The position numbers were made by a program, and so were the translations under genes. From the NCBI GenBank assembly GCA_003156615.1, contig PMHI01000714.1, positions 11,656 to 18,781 on the forward strand: a stretch of DNA of 7,126 bases, in the 5' to 3' direction. The notes beneath the pieces were generated by a model, which was not told the origin of the DNA, ran no database searches, and was given only the letters and a program-made list of their open reading frames with translations. The stretch comes from Acidobacteriaceae bacterium (lineage in GTDB: Bacteria; Acidobacteriota; Terriglobia; Terriglobales; SbA1). Below are positions 1-6,398 of this stretch, piece by piece; within the stretch, counting starts at the first letter, position 1, and each line of letters begins with the position of its first letter.

Positions 1-68
1 TGTCAACCGTGGAGAAACGCCTCTACGATGCCATCGTTGAGAAGCGTGCTCTCGCTGGGGTGCGATAA
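1..68 (+). CDS. 3' end of an unidentified gene (C-terminal fragment)
   Basis: Reading from base 3, an open frame runs to a TAA stop at 66-68 and ends in the residues VEKRLYDAIVEKRALAGVR. The mix of charged and hydrophobic residues looks like a natural amphipathic C-terminal helix. The other two forward frames look less protein-like, and one of them stops early. The start and most of the gene lie to the left of the window, so no family can be assigned. About 60 bases separate its stop from the next start codon, so the two genes could share a transcript, but nothing here proves it. Confidence 0.5.
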   Translation, partial: STVEKRLYDAIVEKRALAGVR

Positions 69-129
69 CCCTCGGCTGAGGAAAGACAGAGTCGCTCGAA
101 AGACCCTTCTGCAGGAAGTAGGCTAAGAC

Positions 130-492
130 ATGGCCGACCGTATTCGGTTCATCACCCATCACGGAAAGCAGGTGCTTCTAGTAGATTTGTCACACTGCTC
201 GGCTGCTGAAGTCGAAAAGGTCTACCGAGAACTTCCCGAATTTGTGATTACCCGTCCGCTCAGTTCAGTTTTGATACTTTCCGACTTCACGGGAGCATCC
301 TTTGACGGGGAAGCCATGCGGGTCATGAAAGAAACCGCCGTATTTGACAAACCTTATGTCAAGAAATCCGCACTCGTGGGAATCGAGAGCCTTCCTCGGG
401 AGTTCTATGAGAACCTGAAGAGTTTCTCCCGCCGCGAATTTCCCGTTTTTAAGACCCGCGATGAAGCTCTGGCATGGTTGGGGAAGAACTGA
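130..492 (+). CDS. SpoIIAA/STAS-like small protein, function unknown
   Basis: This 120-residue protein has no signal peptide or membrane segment and should be cytoplasmic. It shows an alternating strand/helix pattern: a strand near residues 13-20 (QVLLVDLS), a helix near 24-35, a strand near 44-51 (SSVLILSD), a strand near 79-85 (SALVGI), and a C-terminal FPVFKTRDEALAWL block at about 104-117. That last block, a strand followed by a 'TRDEALAWL' helix, is typical of the SpoIIAA-like/STAS-fold proteins found in many soil bacteria. In those families a small domain often serves as a regulatory or binding module. No conserved phosphorylatable serine of the anti-anti-sigma type can be identified with confidence. 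A purine-rich AGGAAG at 113-118, followed by AGTAGG, precedes the ATG at a slightly long spacing. The family call rests on overall pattern and is tentative; the exact role is unknown. Confidence 0.75.
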   Translation: MADRIRFITHHGKQVLLVDLSHCSAAEVEKVYRELPEFVITRPLSSVLILSDFTGASFDGEAMRVMKETAVFDKPYVKKSALVGIESLPREFYENLKSFSRREFPVFKTRDEALAWLGKN

Positions 493-517
493 ATCGGCCA
501 AACCCGATGTCGCGCCG

Positions 518-606
518 CCCTTAAATCGCGGATTTCTCGACTGCACAGCTCATTTTCTGGCAGTTAAATCGCGCACTACTGCCCTAGTTAGCCCTTAAAT
601 TGCGGA
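518..606. repeat. Three degenerate direct repeats of a TTAAAT(C/T)GCG motif
   Basis: Copies lie at 518-532 (CCCTTAAATCGCGGA), 561-575 (CAGTTAAATCGCGCA) and 592-606 (CCCTTAAATTGCGGA). The TTAAAT cores begin at 521, 564 and 595, giving spacings of 43 and 31 bases. Read on the minus strand from base 609, the outermost copy begins TGTCCGCAATTTAAGGGC. A 5' TG end followed by several internal copies of the end sequence is the arrangement known for IS21-family elements, whose transposase binds multiple terminal repeats. No istA or istB gene is present beside it, so this would be a solitary remnant end. The alternative is an array of transcription-factor sites. Confidence 0.5.
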
Positions 607-695
607 CAGACTCGTAGCCTTCTAAACCGACGCCTGCCGAGTTCATCGAGATTGCTGGCAATTCCAGGCGGATTCGAGCCATCGGCAAGAGCCTC

Positions 696-718
696 CTGCC
701 ATATGGCAGTCATGGCAG
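696..718. repeat. Perfect 14-bp palindrome plus direct repeat of one arm
   Basis: CTGCCATATGGCAG at 696-709 equals its own reverse complement. Its right half, ATGGCAG (703-709), recurs at 712-718, giving three half-sites within 23 bases. This layout is typical of an operator bound by a dimeric regulator with an accessory half-site. A recombination or mobile-element scar is also possible. It lies about 170-190 bases upstream of the sthA start, rather far for a simple repressor site. Confidence 0.4.
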
Positions 719-840
719 CGCAATACTGTGAATAGATTGTTAACAGCCTCCAATTCACTTTTGTTAGCGAAGACCTAGTGATAGTTTCTCAAGTGATGAC
801 AAAACCGAGTTGGGGTGGATCGATAGTCTTCTCCTAAAGC

Positions 841-870
841 GTTTGCGACGAGTAGATCGCACCCTTAAAC
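841..870 (+). promoter_or_regulatory. Possible sthA promoter with an overlapping inverted-repeat operator
   Basis: TTGCGA (843-848) and TTAAAC (865-870), 16 bases apart, could act as weak -35 and -10 elements. TGCGA (844-848) and TCGCA (857-861) form an inverted repeat with an 8-base spacer that overlaps the presumed -35 and the spacer. The outer GTTT (841-844) and AAAC (867-870) are also complementary. An operator there would be well placed to control the sthA-glucosidase pair. Transcription would begin only about 10-15 bases before the ATG at 890, leaving a very short leader, which agrees with the lack of a clear ribosome binding site. The match to consensus is poor, so this is tentative. 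Confidence 0.25.
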
Positions 871-889
871 TCCCTTGGACCTGCAAACT

Positions 890-2278
890 ATGGAAGTCAA
901 CGAGTACGACCTGGTAGTAATCGGAAGCGGCCCGGCGGGACAGAAAGGTGCGATCTGCGCCGCCAAACTGCGAAAAAAAGTTGCCATCATTGACCGGAAA
1001 AGAACAATCGGCGGTGTTTGTGTCCACACCGGAACCATCCCCAGCAAAACGTTGCGTGAAGCTGTTCTGTACCTGAGTGGCTTTCGGCAGCGCAGTTTCT
1101 ACGGACGCGGCTATGTCCTCAAGGATCGCATAGCAATGTCTGATCTGGTTTTTCGAGCACAGGCGGTGATGGCGCGAGAGATTGAAGTCATCAAGGCGCA
1201 GCTTCGCCGTAATCAGGTCACGACGTTTGAGGGCGACGCCCGCTTCCTCGATCCGCACACTCTCGAGGTCAAAACCGAGGAAGGATCCCAGCTTCTGCGC
1301 GGCCATCACATCCTGATTGCCTGTGGCACACGCCCCGCGCACAGCGCTGATATTCCTATGGACGGGAAGCGCATCTTCGATTCCGATGAGGTCCATTGTT
1401 TGGAGGAGGTCCCGCGAGACTTGTTGGTGGTCGGAGCGGGTATTATCGGGCTCGAATTCGCGTCCATGTTCGCCGCTCTGGGGGTGAAAGTCACGCTGCT
1501 TGATCAGCGTCCAATCCTGCTCGACTTCGTGGACCGCGAGATTGTAGAGAGCCTTGGCTTTCAGTTGCGCCAACTCGGGACCGTTTTCCGCCTCGGAGAA
1601 AAAGTGGTTTCGGTGGGATACGACGCGCAGAGGGATCGAGTCTCTGCCAAACTGGAAAGCGGGAAAAACGTTCATGGGCAGGGGCTTCTGTACACTGTCG
1701 GGCGGCAGGCTAACAGCGATCAGTTGAACATTGAAGTCGTCGGACTGAGGTCAGATGGCCGTGGCAAGCTGCTGGTCAATGAGAACTTTCAAACTGCCAT
1801 AGACCATATCTATGCAGCCGGAGACATTATTGGTTTCCCGGCCCTCGCCAGCACCGCCATGGAGCAGGGTCGGCTTGCCAGTTGCCACATGTTCGGAAAG
1901 CCGGGGAAAATGATTCCAACTCTCATTCCCTATGGCATCTATACGATCCCCGAAATCTCGATGGTGGGTTACACTGAAGAGCAACTCACGAAGGAGAAAA
2001 TCCCCTACGAAGTCGGCCTGGCGCGCTACGCCGAGTTGGCCAAAGGCCAAATGCTCGGGGATGATCAAGGTTTGTTAAAACTTCTTTTCGATCCCGACAA
2101 TCTCAAGCTCTTAGGTGTACATGTGATTGGCGACCGGGCGGCCGAGATTGTACACATCGGCCAGGCTGTGCTCACTATGGGAGGCACGCTGGAATACTTC
2201 CGCGATACGGTTTTCAATTATCCAACTCTGGCCGAGGCATATAAAGTTGCGGCTTTAGACGGGCTGAACAAGCTCTAG
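890..2278 (+). CDS. sthA: Soluble (Si-specific) pyridine nucleotide transhydrogenase
   Basis: This FAD-dependent cytoplasmic enzyme (EC 1.6.1.1) moves hydride between NADPH/NADP+ and NADH/NAD+, usually to drain excess NADPH. Numbering from the ATG at 890, it has an N-terminal FAD-binding motif GSGPAG (12-17), the active-site segment [13 protein letters not shown] (41-53), a second Rossmann motif GAGIIG (182-187), the FAD motif [13 protein letters not shown], and a C-terminal dimerisation domain with [14 protein letters not shown] and [10 protein letters not shown]. The second redox Cys of dihydrolipoamide dehydrogenases is Thr49 here, and their catalytic HP pair is YP. Both changes are features of SthA and argue against a lipoamide dehydrogenase. 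The text around [22 protein letters not shown] recalls the mycobacterial-type branch more than the E. coli protein. At 462 residues it has normal family length. A TTG at 875 would add five residues, but it has no ribosome binding site. The ATG places YDLVVIGSG close to the N-terminus as in relatives, so I chose it. Confidence 0.95.
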   Translation: MEVNEYDLVVIGSGPAGQKGAICAAKLRKKVAIIDRKRTIGGVCVHTGTIPSKTLREAVLYLSGFRQRSFYGRGYVLKDRIAMSDLVFRAQAVMAREIEVIKAQLRRNQVTTFEGDARFLDPHTLEVKTEEGSQLLRGHHILIACGTRPAHSADIPMDGKRIFDSDEVHCLEEVPRDLLVVGAGIIGLEFASMFAALGVKVTLLDQRPILLDFVDREIVESLGFQLRQLGTVFRLGEKVVSVGYDAQRDRVSAKLESGKNVHGQGLLYTVGRQANSDQLNIEVVGLRSDGRGKLLVNENFQTAIDHIYAAGDIIGFPALASTAMEQGRLASCHMFGKPGKMIPTLIPYGIYTIPEISMVGYTEEQLTKEKIPYEVGLARYAELAKGQMLGDDQGLLKLLFDPDNLKLLGVHVIGDRAAEIVHIGQAVLTMGGTLEYFRDTVFNYPTLAEAYKVAALDGLNKL

Positions 2279-2286
2279 CGCGTGTT

Positions 2287-4986
2287 ATGACGAATGAGGA
2301 GATCAGGCTCTCCGAAGCCCGGAACCGAAAGCGACATTGGAAGCGCTGGGGACCTTACCTGAGCGAGCGAGCTTGGGGGACGGTACGCGAAGACTACAGT
2401 TCCGATGGCAATGCCTGGGACTACTTTCCGCACGATCACTCCAGATCGCGAGCTTACCGCTGGAATGAAGATGGCATTGCCGGCATCTGTGATCGCCGCC
2501 AGTTGATCTGCTTCGCTTTGGCGATGTGGAACGAACGCGATCCCTTTCTCAAGGAACGGCTCTTCGGCTTGACCGGAAACCAGGGCAACCATGGCGAGGA
2601 TGTGAAGGAATATTACTTCTATCTCGACAGCACTCCGACGCACTCCTACATGAAGTATCTGTACAAATATCCCCAAGCCACGTTTCCCTATGAGCAATTG
2701 GTGGAACAGAACCGTAGCCGCGACAAGAACGATTCCGAATACGAGTTGCTGGACACCGGAGTATTTGACGAAGAGCGGTATTCCGATGTGTTTGTGGAGT
2801 ACGCGAAAGGTGATGTCGAAGACATCCTCATTAATATCACGGTCACCAATCGCGGACCGGAGTCGGCGCGTCTACGTCTGCTCCCGACCATTTGGTTCCG
2901 CAACACATGGTCGTGGGACAACACCGAGGCTCGTCCTAACCTGCGGGCAGTGCAGGGCGCCATCGAACTGAACCATCCTGCATACGGGAAGCGCTGGCTC
3001 TACTATGACGGTTCTGCGGAACTCTTGTTCACCGAAAACGAAACCAACCGTCGGCGGCTCTTCAACGCTCCCGAGAGCGGATTGTGCAAGAAGGACGGAA
3101 TCAACGACTACATTGTGCATGGCTCAAGAGAGTCGGTCTCGGCTAAATCCGAGGGCACTAAAGCGACAGTTCATTACGCAGTGGAGATTACCGCAGGAGA
3201 TTCCGTAAGTGTCCGGCTGCGGCTAACGAATCTCGATTTCACGCATCAGCCAGCTGCGGCCTTCTGGGGCTTCGAGGGCCTGTTCGATATTCGCAAACAG
3301 GAAGCTGACGAATTTTATACCACGATTATTCCAAGTTCTCTCTCGCCCGACGCACAGAACGTAATGCGACAGGGGTTCGCCGGGCTGTTGTGGTCCAAAC
3401 AGTTCTACCACTATGTGGTCAAGAAGTGGCTCGACGGAGACCCCGGCCAGCCCACACCGCCGCGAGAACGAATTCGGGGGCGAAACCATGAGTGGCTGCA
3501 TCTCTACAACGCCGACGTCATCTCGATGCCGGACAAGTGGGAATATCCCTGGTATGCGGCGTGGGACTTGGCGTTTCACTGCGTTTCTCTGGCCTTGGTC
3601 GATCCGGATTTCGCGAAGGAACAACTGGTGCTCTTGCTCCGTGAGTGGTACATGCATCCCAACGGCCAGCTTCCAGCTTACGAATGGGCGCTGGGAGATG
3701 TGAACCCGCCAGTGCACGCCTGGGCAGCGTGGCGCGTGTACAAGATTGACAAGAAGCGGAATGGCCATGGTGACAGAGCATTTCTGGAAAGGGTGTTCCA
3801 TAAACTGCTTTTGAACTTCACCTGGTGGGTAAACCGCAAGGATGCCGACGGCATGAACATTTTTCAGGGCGGCTTCCTGGGGCTCGATAACATCGGAGTA
3901 TTCAATCGAAGCGATCCACTCCCGACCGGCGGACACATCGAACAATCCGACGGGACCAGTTGGATGGCCATGTACACGCTCAACTTGCTGGCCATCGCCA
4001 TGGAACTGGCCACGCAAGACCCAGCTTACGAGGATGTTGCCAGCAAGTTTTGGGAGCACTTCATTTACATAGCCTACGCTATGAACCACCTCGGCCACGA
4101 TGGCATGGGGCTATGGAACGAGGAAGACGGGTTTTTCTACGATGTGCTGAAGTTCCCCGATGGCCGACACTCTCCAGTAAAGGTTCGCTCCATGGTTGGG
4201 TTGATCCCATTATTCGCCGTCGAAACCTTGGATTCGGGACTGCTGCATCGTCTCCCCCACTTCAAACGCCGCATGGAGTGGTTCATCGCCAACCGCCCGG
4301 ATCTTACTGAGAATGTAGCGTCCATGCAGACGTCCGGAATGGCTGAAAGAAGGCTGCTCTCGATCGTGGATGCTCAGCAGCTCCGGCGAATGCTGCGAAT
4401 CATGTTGGACGAACAAGAGTTTCTCTCACCCCATGGAATTCGCGCACTTTCCCGTCATCACCAAGATCATCCGTTCACCGTCGTATTCGACGGCAAGGAG
4501 CACGGCGTAGACTATGAACCCGGCGAATCCACGACCGGCCTTTTTGGGGGCAATTCCAATTGGCGCGGTCCGGTGTGGTTTCCGGTGAACTATTTGTTGA
4601 TCGAGTCTCTGCAGAAGTTCCATCATTATTTTGGCGACGACTTCAAGGTGGAGTTTCCTTCGCGCTCTGGCAAAATGCTCACGCTTTCCGAGGTTGCTGG
4701 CAAAATCTCGCAGCGGCTGACGGGAATATTCCTGCGGGACGAACAAGGACGCCGCCCGGTTTACCGGAGCGTGCCCAAGTTTGACTCCGATTCAGACTGG
4801 AGCGATCTCATACTTTTCTACGAATATTTCCATGGCGACACCGGGCAGGGACTGGGCGCGAGCCATCAGACCGGCTGGACGGCCTTGGTAACCAAGCTCC
4901 TTCAACAGGGTGGGCGCTCCAGCAAGCCCAAGCCGGCGATCTTGAAACCAGCTGCGAGCCGATCCACCTCACGGATTGTCGGCTAG
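2287..4986 (+). CDS. GH63-family glucosidase (mannosyl-oligosaccharide glucosidase-like)
   Basis: This 899-residue protein lacks a signal peptide and is probably cytoplasmic. It belongs to the large bacterial proteins related to glycoside hydrolase family 63, inverting alpha-glucosidases that include eukaryotic processing glucosidase I and E. coli YgjK. The first roughly 350 residues form the beta-rich N-terminal domain, with the conserved blocks [29 protein letters not shown] and [20 protein letters not shown]. The C-terminal half is the (alpha/alpha)6 barrel, with [10 protein letters not shown] (422 onward), [10 protein letters not shown] (610-619), [10 protein letters not shown] (746-755), NWRGPVW (758-764) and [10 protein letters not shown] (844-853). 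Matching YgjK from memory, Asp427 is the likely general acid and Glu846 the likely general base. The natural substrate of this subfamily is unknown to me. The last 25 or so residues are a basic, Ser/Pro-rich tail, probably disordered. The ATG lies 8 bases after the sthA stop without a clear Shine-Dalgarno, which points to translational coupling within one operon. Confidence 0.9.
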   Translation: MTNEEIRLSEARNRKRHWKRWGPYLSERAWGTVREDYSSDGNAWDYFPHDHSRSRAYRWNEDGIAGICDRRQLICFALAMWNERDPFLKERLFGLTGNQGNHGEDVKEYYFYLDSTPTHSYMKYLYKYPQATFPYEQLVEQNRSRDKNDSEYELLDTGVFDEERYSDVFVEYAKGDVEDILINITVTNRGPESARLRLLPTIWFRNTWSWDNTEARPNLRAVQGAIELNHPAYGKRWLYYDGSAELLFTENETNRRRLFNAPESGLCKKDGINDYIVHGSRESVSAKSEGTKATVHYAVEITAGDSVSVRLRLTNLDFTHQPAAAFWGFEGLFDIRKQEADEFYTTIIPSSLSPDAQNVMRQGFAGLLWSKQFYHYVVKKWLDGDPGQPTPPRERIRGRNHEWLHLYNADVISMPDKWEYPWYAAWDLAFHCVSLALVDPDFAKEQLVLLLREWYMHPNGQLPAYEWALGDVNPPVHAWAAWRVYKIDKKRNGHGDRAFLERVFHKLLLNFTWWVNRKDADGMNIFQGGFLGLDNIGVFNRSDPLPTGGHIEQSDGTSWMAMYTLNLLAIAMELATQDPAYEDVASKFWEHFIYIAYAMNHLGHDGMGLWNEEDGFFYDVLKFPDGRHSPVKVRSMVGLIPLFAVETLDSGLLHRLPHFKRRMEWFIANRPDLTENVASMQTSGMAERRLLSIVDAQQLRRMLRIMLDEQEFLSPHGIRALSRHHQDHPFTVVFDGKEHGVDYEPGESTTGLFGGNSNWRGPVWFPVNYLLIESLQKFHHYFGDDFKVEFPSRSGKMLTLSEVAGKISQRLTGIFLRDEQGRRPVYRSVPKFDSDSDWSDLILFYEYFHGDTGQGLGASHQTGWTALVTKLLQQGGRSSKPKPAILKPAASRSTSRIVG

Positions 4987-5006
4987 GACTAAGCCGGTGG
5001 CGCGCC

Positions 5007-5023
5007 GGACGCTTCGCGTGTCC
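5007..5023 (+). terminator. Possible hairpin after the glucosidase gene
   Basis: GGACGC (5007-5012) can pair with GCGTCC-like bases at 5018-5023 (GTGTCC, including one G-T pair) around a TTCGC loop, giving a six-pair stem. It sits 20 bases after the glucosidase stop. No run of T follows, so it does not meet the standard for an intrinsic terminator. It may instead protect the 3' end of the mRNA or have no role. Confidence 0.25.
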
Positions 5024-5084
5024 AAGTCTCATACGCCGGTGGAGTCTTAAAGGACTGGGCGCTCGGGACGTAACCTGGCAGAAG

Positions 5085-5113
5085 TTGGCGCAACGCGGAT
5101 AAGTTTATTATAG
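5085..5113 (+). promoter_or_regulatory. Probable sigma70-type promoter for the permease genes
   Basis: TTGGCG at 5085-5090 is followed after 17 bases by TTATAG (5108-5113). An alternative -10, TATTAT, lies at 5106-5111 with 15-base spacing. The patch AAGTTTATTATAG is the only A/T-rich stretch in the intergenic region, and it lies about 40 bases before the permease start at 5152. Predicted transcription would begin near 5119-5121, giving a leader of about 30 bases. This supports the permease pair being a separate transcription unit from sthA-glucosidase. Confidence 0.45.
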
Positions 5114-5151
5114 CTGAATGCAGGATTACGCCACCGCGCGAAGTATGCCCT

Positions 5152-6393
5152 ATGCTTTTCTTCGAAACTCTGCGTCAGATGCTCGCCTCGCTCTGGGCGC
5201 ATAAACTGCGCTCGTTTCTGACTATGTTTGGCATTGCGTGGGGCGTAGGGTCCCTGCTCCTGCTCATCGGTTTAGGCGAGGGATTCCGTTCCGGCAACCG
5301 CCGCGCACTGAATTCGCTCGGCGAAGACATCATGTTCGTGTTTCCCGGACGCGCTCCGGCCGTTGCCGGCAATATGAGTTCGGGGCGGAACTATCGCCTC
5401 ACATACCGCGACTATTCGGACATTCTTGGCGCACCTCACGTTCGCACCGCGTCCCCCGTGCTCTCGCGGTTGGATATTCGCGAGGTCAGTGAGTACAGCA
5501 ACACCAACGGCGAAGTCAGCGGCGTATCGCCGCATTACAATACCGTCCGATATTTGCCGCTGGCCACCGGGCGCTGGCTCAACGATGGCGACGAGGGGCA
5601 GAAACGTTTCGTCGCCGTGATTGGCGACGAGATGTTGAAAAACTTGTTCCCGGGCCGGCCTGCGGTGGGAAACACAATCCTGCTCAACGGCTTGAGCTTC
5701 GAAGTGATCGGCGTGGTCAAGCGCGTGGGTCAGGGGGACGATAACTCGACCAATAATCGGGTGTTCTTGCCCTATTCTGTCATGCGTGAATTTTTCCCTC
5801 TCGTGGGCGAAGAAGAGCAGGATGCAGTCTCGTTCATCAACTATCGCCCCCGTGTCCGCGGCGAACATTTGTTGGCGAGGCAAGAGGTCCGCCAGATCAT
5901 CGCCCGCAATCACTCTTTTGACTGGCACAACGAGGACGCATTTGAGGACTGGGATACCGTCAGGAGCGCCGAAATGATTGGCAAAGTCTTCGACGCTATG
6001 GATGTATTTCTTGGTGGAGTCGGACTCGTCACTCTTGCTCTTGGTGCGATTGGCATCATCAACATCATGATGGTCGCAGTGACCGATCGCACGCGCGAGA
6101 TCGGACTCCGCAAGGCCCTGGGCGCCACGAATCGAATCATCATGTTGCAATTCTTCTTAGAAGGAGCGTTTCTGACGTTAGTAAGCGGCGGCATCGGCAT
6201 GGCGGGAGCGGCCGCCTTGATGGCGATTCTCCACGCCGCGCCGCCGACGCCCGGCTTCGACCCGCCGACCATGTCTTTGCTTTCTGCCGCGGTGGCGATA
6301 ACCTCGCTGGCAATTGCTGGAATTGTGGCTGGCATCTATCCCGCCCGTATAGCGGCTTTGCTGCAGCCGGTGGAAGCGATGCGACAGGAGTAG
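5152..6393 (+). CDS. MacB/FtsX-type ABC transporter permease (first of a pair)
   Basis: This 413-residue inner-membrane protein has the MacB-type layout: one N-terminal membrane helix (about 21-42), a large extracytoplasmic domain (about 45-280), and three C-terminal helices (about 286-309, 339-360, 376-398). Family signatures are visible: the positively charged start with LWAHKLRSFLTMFGIAWG, the cytoplasmic coupling segment TDRTREIGLRKALGAT (311-326), and the ending YPARIAALLQPVEAMRQE. There is no ATPase domain, so it needs a separate ATP-binding partner, unlike E. coli MacB where the ATPase is fused. Such permeases do not form a classic import channel; they couple ATP hydrolysis to movements of the periplasmic domain (mechanotransmission), for example in drug, peptide or lipoprotein export. 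The substrate cannot be read from sequence. The ATG at 5152 has no obvious ribosome binding site, but the N-terminus aligns well with the family. Its 3' end carries the ribosome binding site of the next gene. Confidence 0.93.
   Translation: MLFFETLRQMLASLWAHKLRSFLTMFGIAWGVGSLLLLIGLGEGFRSGNRRALNSLGEDIMFVFPGRAPAVAGNMSSGRNYRLTYRDYSDILGAPHVRTASPVLSRLDIREVSEYSNTNGEVSGVSPHYNTVRYLPLATGRWLNDGDEGQKRFVAVIGDEMLKNLFPGRPAVGNTILLNGLSFEVIGVVKRVGQGDDNSTNNRVFLPYSVMREFFPLVGEEEQDAVSFINYRPRVRGEHLLARQEVRQIIARNHSFDWHNEDAFEDWDTVRSAEMIGKVFDAMDVFLGGVGLVTLALGAIGIINIMMVAVTDRTREIGLRKALGATNRIIMLQFFLEGAFLTLVSGGIGMAGAAALMAILHAAPPTPGFDPPTMSLLSAAVAITSLAIAGIVAGIYPARIAALLQPVEAMRQE
6386..6390 (+). promoter_or_regulatory. Ribosome binding site of the second permease
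   Basis: AGGAG lies 8 bases before the ATG at 6399 and overlaps the last codons of the first permease, whose stop is at 6391-6393. It is the best Shine-Dalgarno sequence in the window, fixes the start of the downstream gene, and indicates that the two permeases are translated from one mRNA. Confidence 0.8.
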
Positions 6394-6398
6394 GCCGT

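Larger units (their letters stand above)
493..889. other. 397-base gene-free spacer rich in repeats and palindromes
   Basis: No complete, convincing coding region lies between the STAS-like gene and sthA. Directly after the stop at 490-492 there is a short inverted repeat, ATCGG (493-497) with CCGAT (504-508). It has no T-run, so it is at best a weak terminator. Next come three TTAAAT(C/T)GCG repeats (518-606), a startless open frame (618-731), a perfect palindrome with a direct-repeat partner (696-718), a GTGAAT/ATTCAC inverted repeat around TGTTAACA (728-758), and a TGCGA-N8-TCGCA inverted repeat (844-861) close to the sthA start. The stretch probably combines decayed mobile DNA with the sthA control region. 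That reading is an inference from repeat structure. Confidence 0.6.

Noticed and set aside
39..53. Inverted repeat GAGAAGC/GCTCTC near the left edge
   Set aside because: It needs a bulged base and lies inside the coding end of the upstream gene, so chance is the simplest explanation.
493..508. Hairpin ATCGG/CCGAT directly after the STAS-like gene as a terminator
   Set aside because: The stem is only five pairs and is followed by GTCGCG rather than a T-run.
875..889. TTG start for sthA, adding five residues
   Set aside because: No ribosome binding site precedes it, and the ATG at 890 gives the N-terminal length usual for the family. It is not strictly excluded.
764..1675. Long minus-strand open frame (303 codons) over the sthA start
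   Set aside because: It lies almost wholly opposite the unmistakable sthA gene, has no recognisable protein motifs, and is the kind of antisense frame expected in GC-rich coding DNA.
890..2278. Dihydrolipoamide dehydrogenase or mercuric reductase as the identity of the flavoprotein
   Set aside because: The second active-site Cys is replaced by Thr and the C-terminal catalytic His-Pro is replaced by Tyr-Pro, both expected for SthA and not for those enzymes.
3223..4098. Minus-strand open frame of 291 codons inside the glucosidase gene
   Set aside because: It is opposite conserved GH63 barrel sequence and its translation shows no family features; a shadow of the real gene.
5043..5056. AGTC...GACT inverted repeat in the spacer before the permeases
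   Set aside because: Only four paired bases at each side; too short to support a regulatory site.
5272..6150. Minus-strand open frame of 292 codons inside the first permease
   Set aside because: Its translation is rich in His, Asp and Arg without domain signatures and is opposite a clear MacB-type permease.
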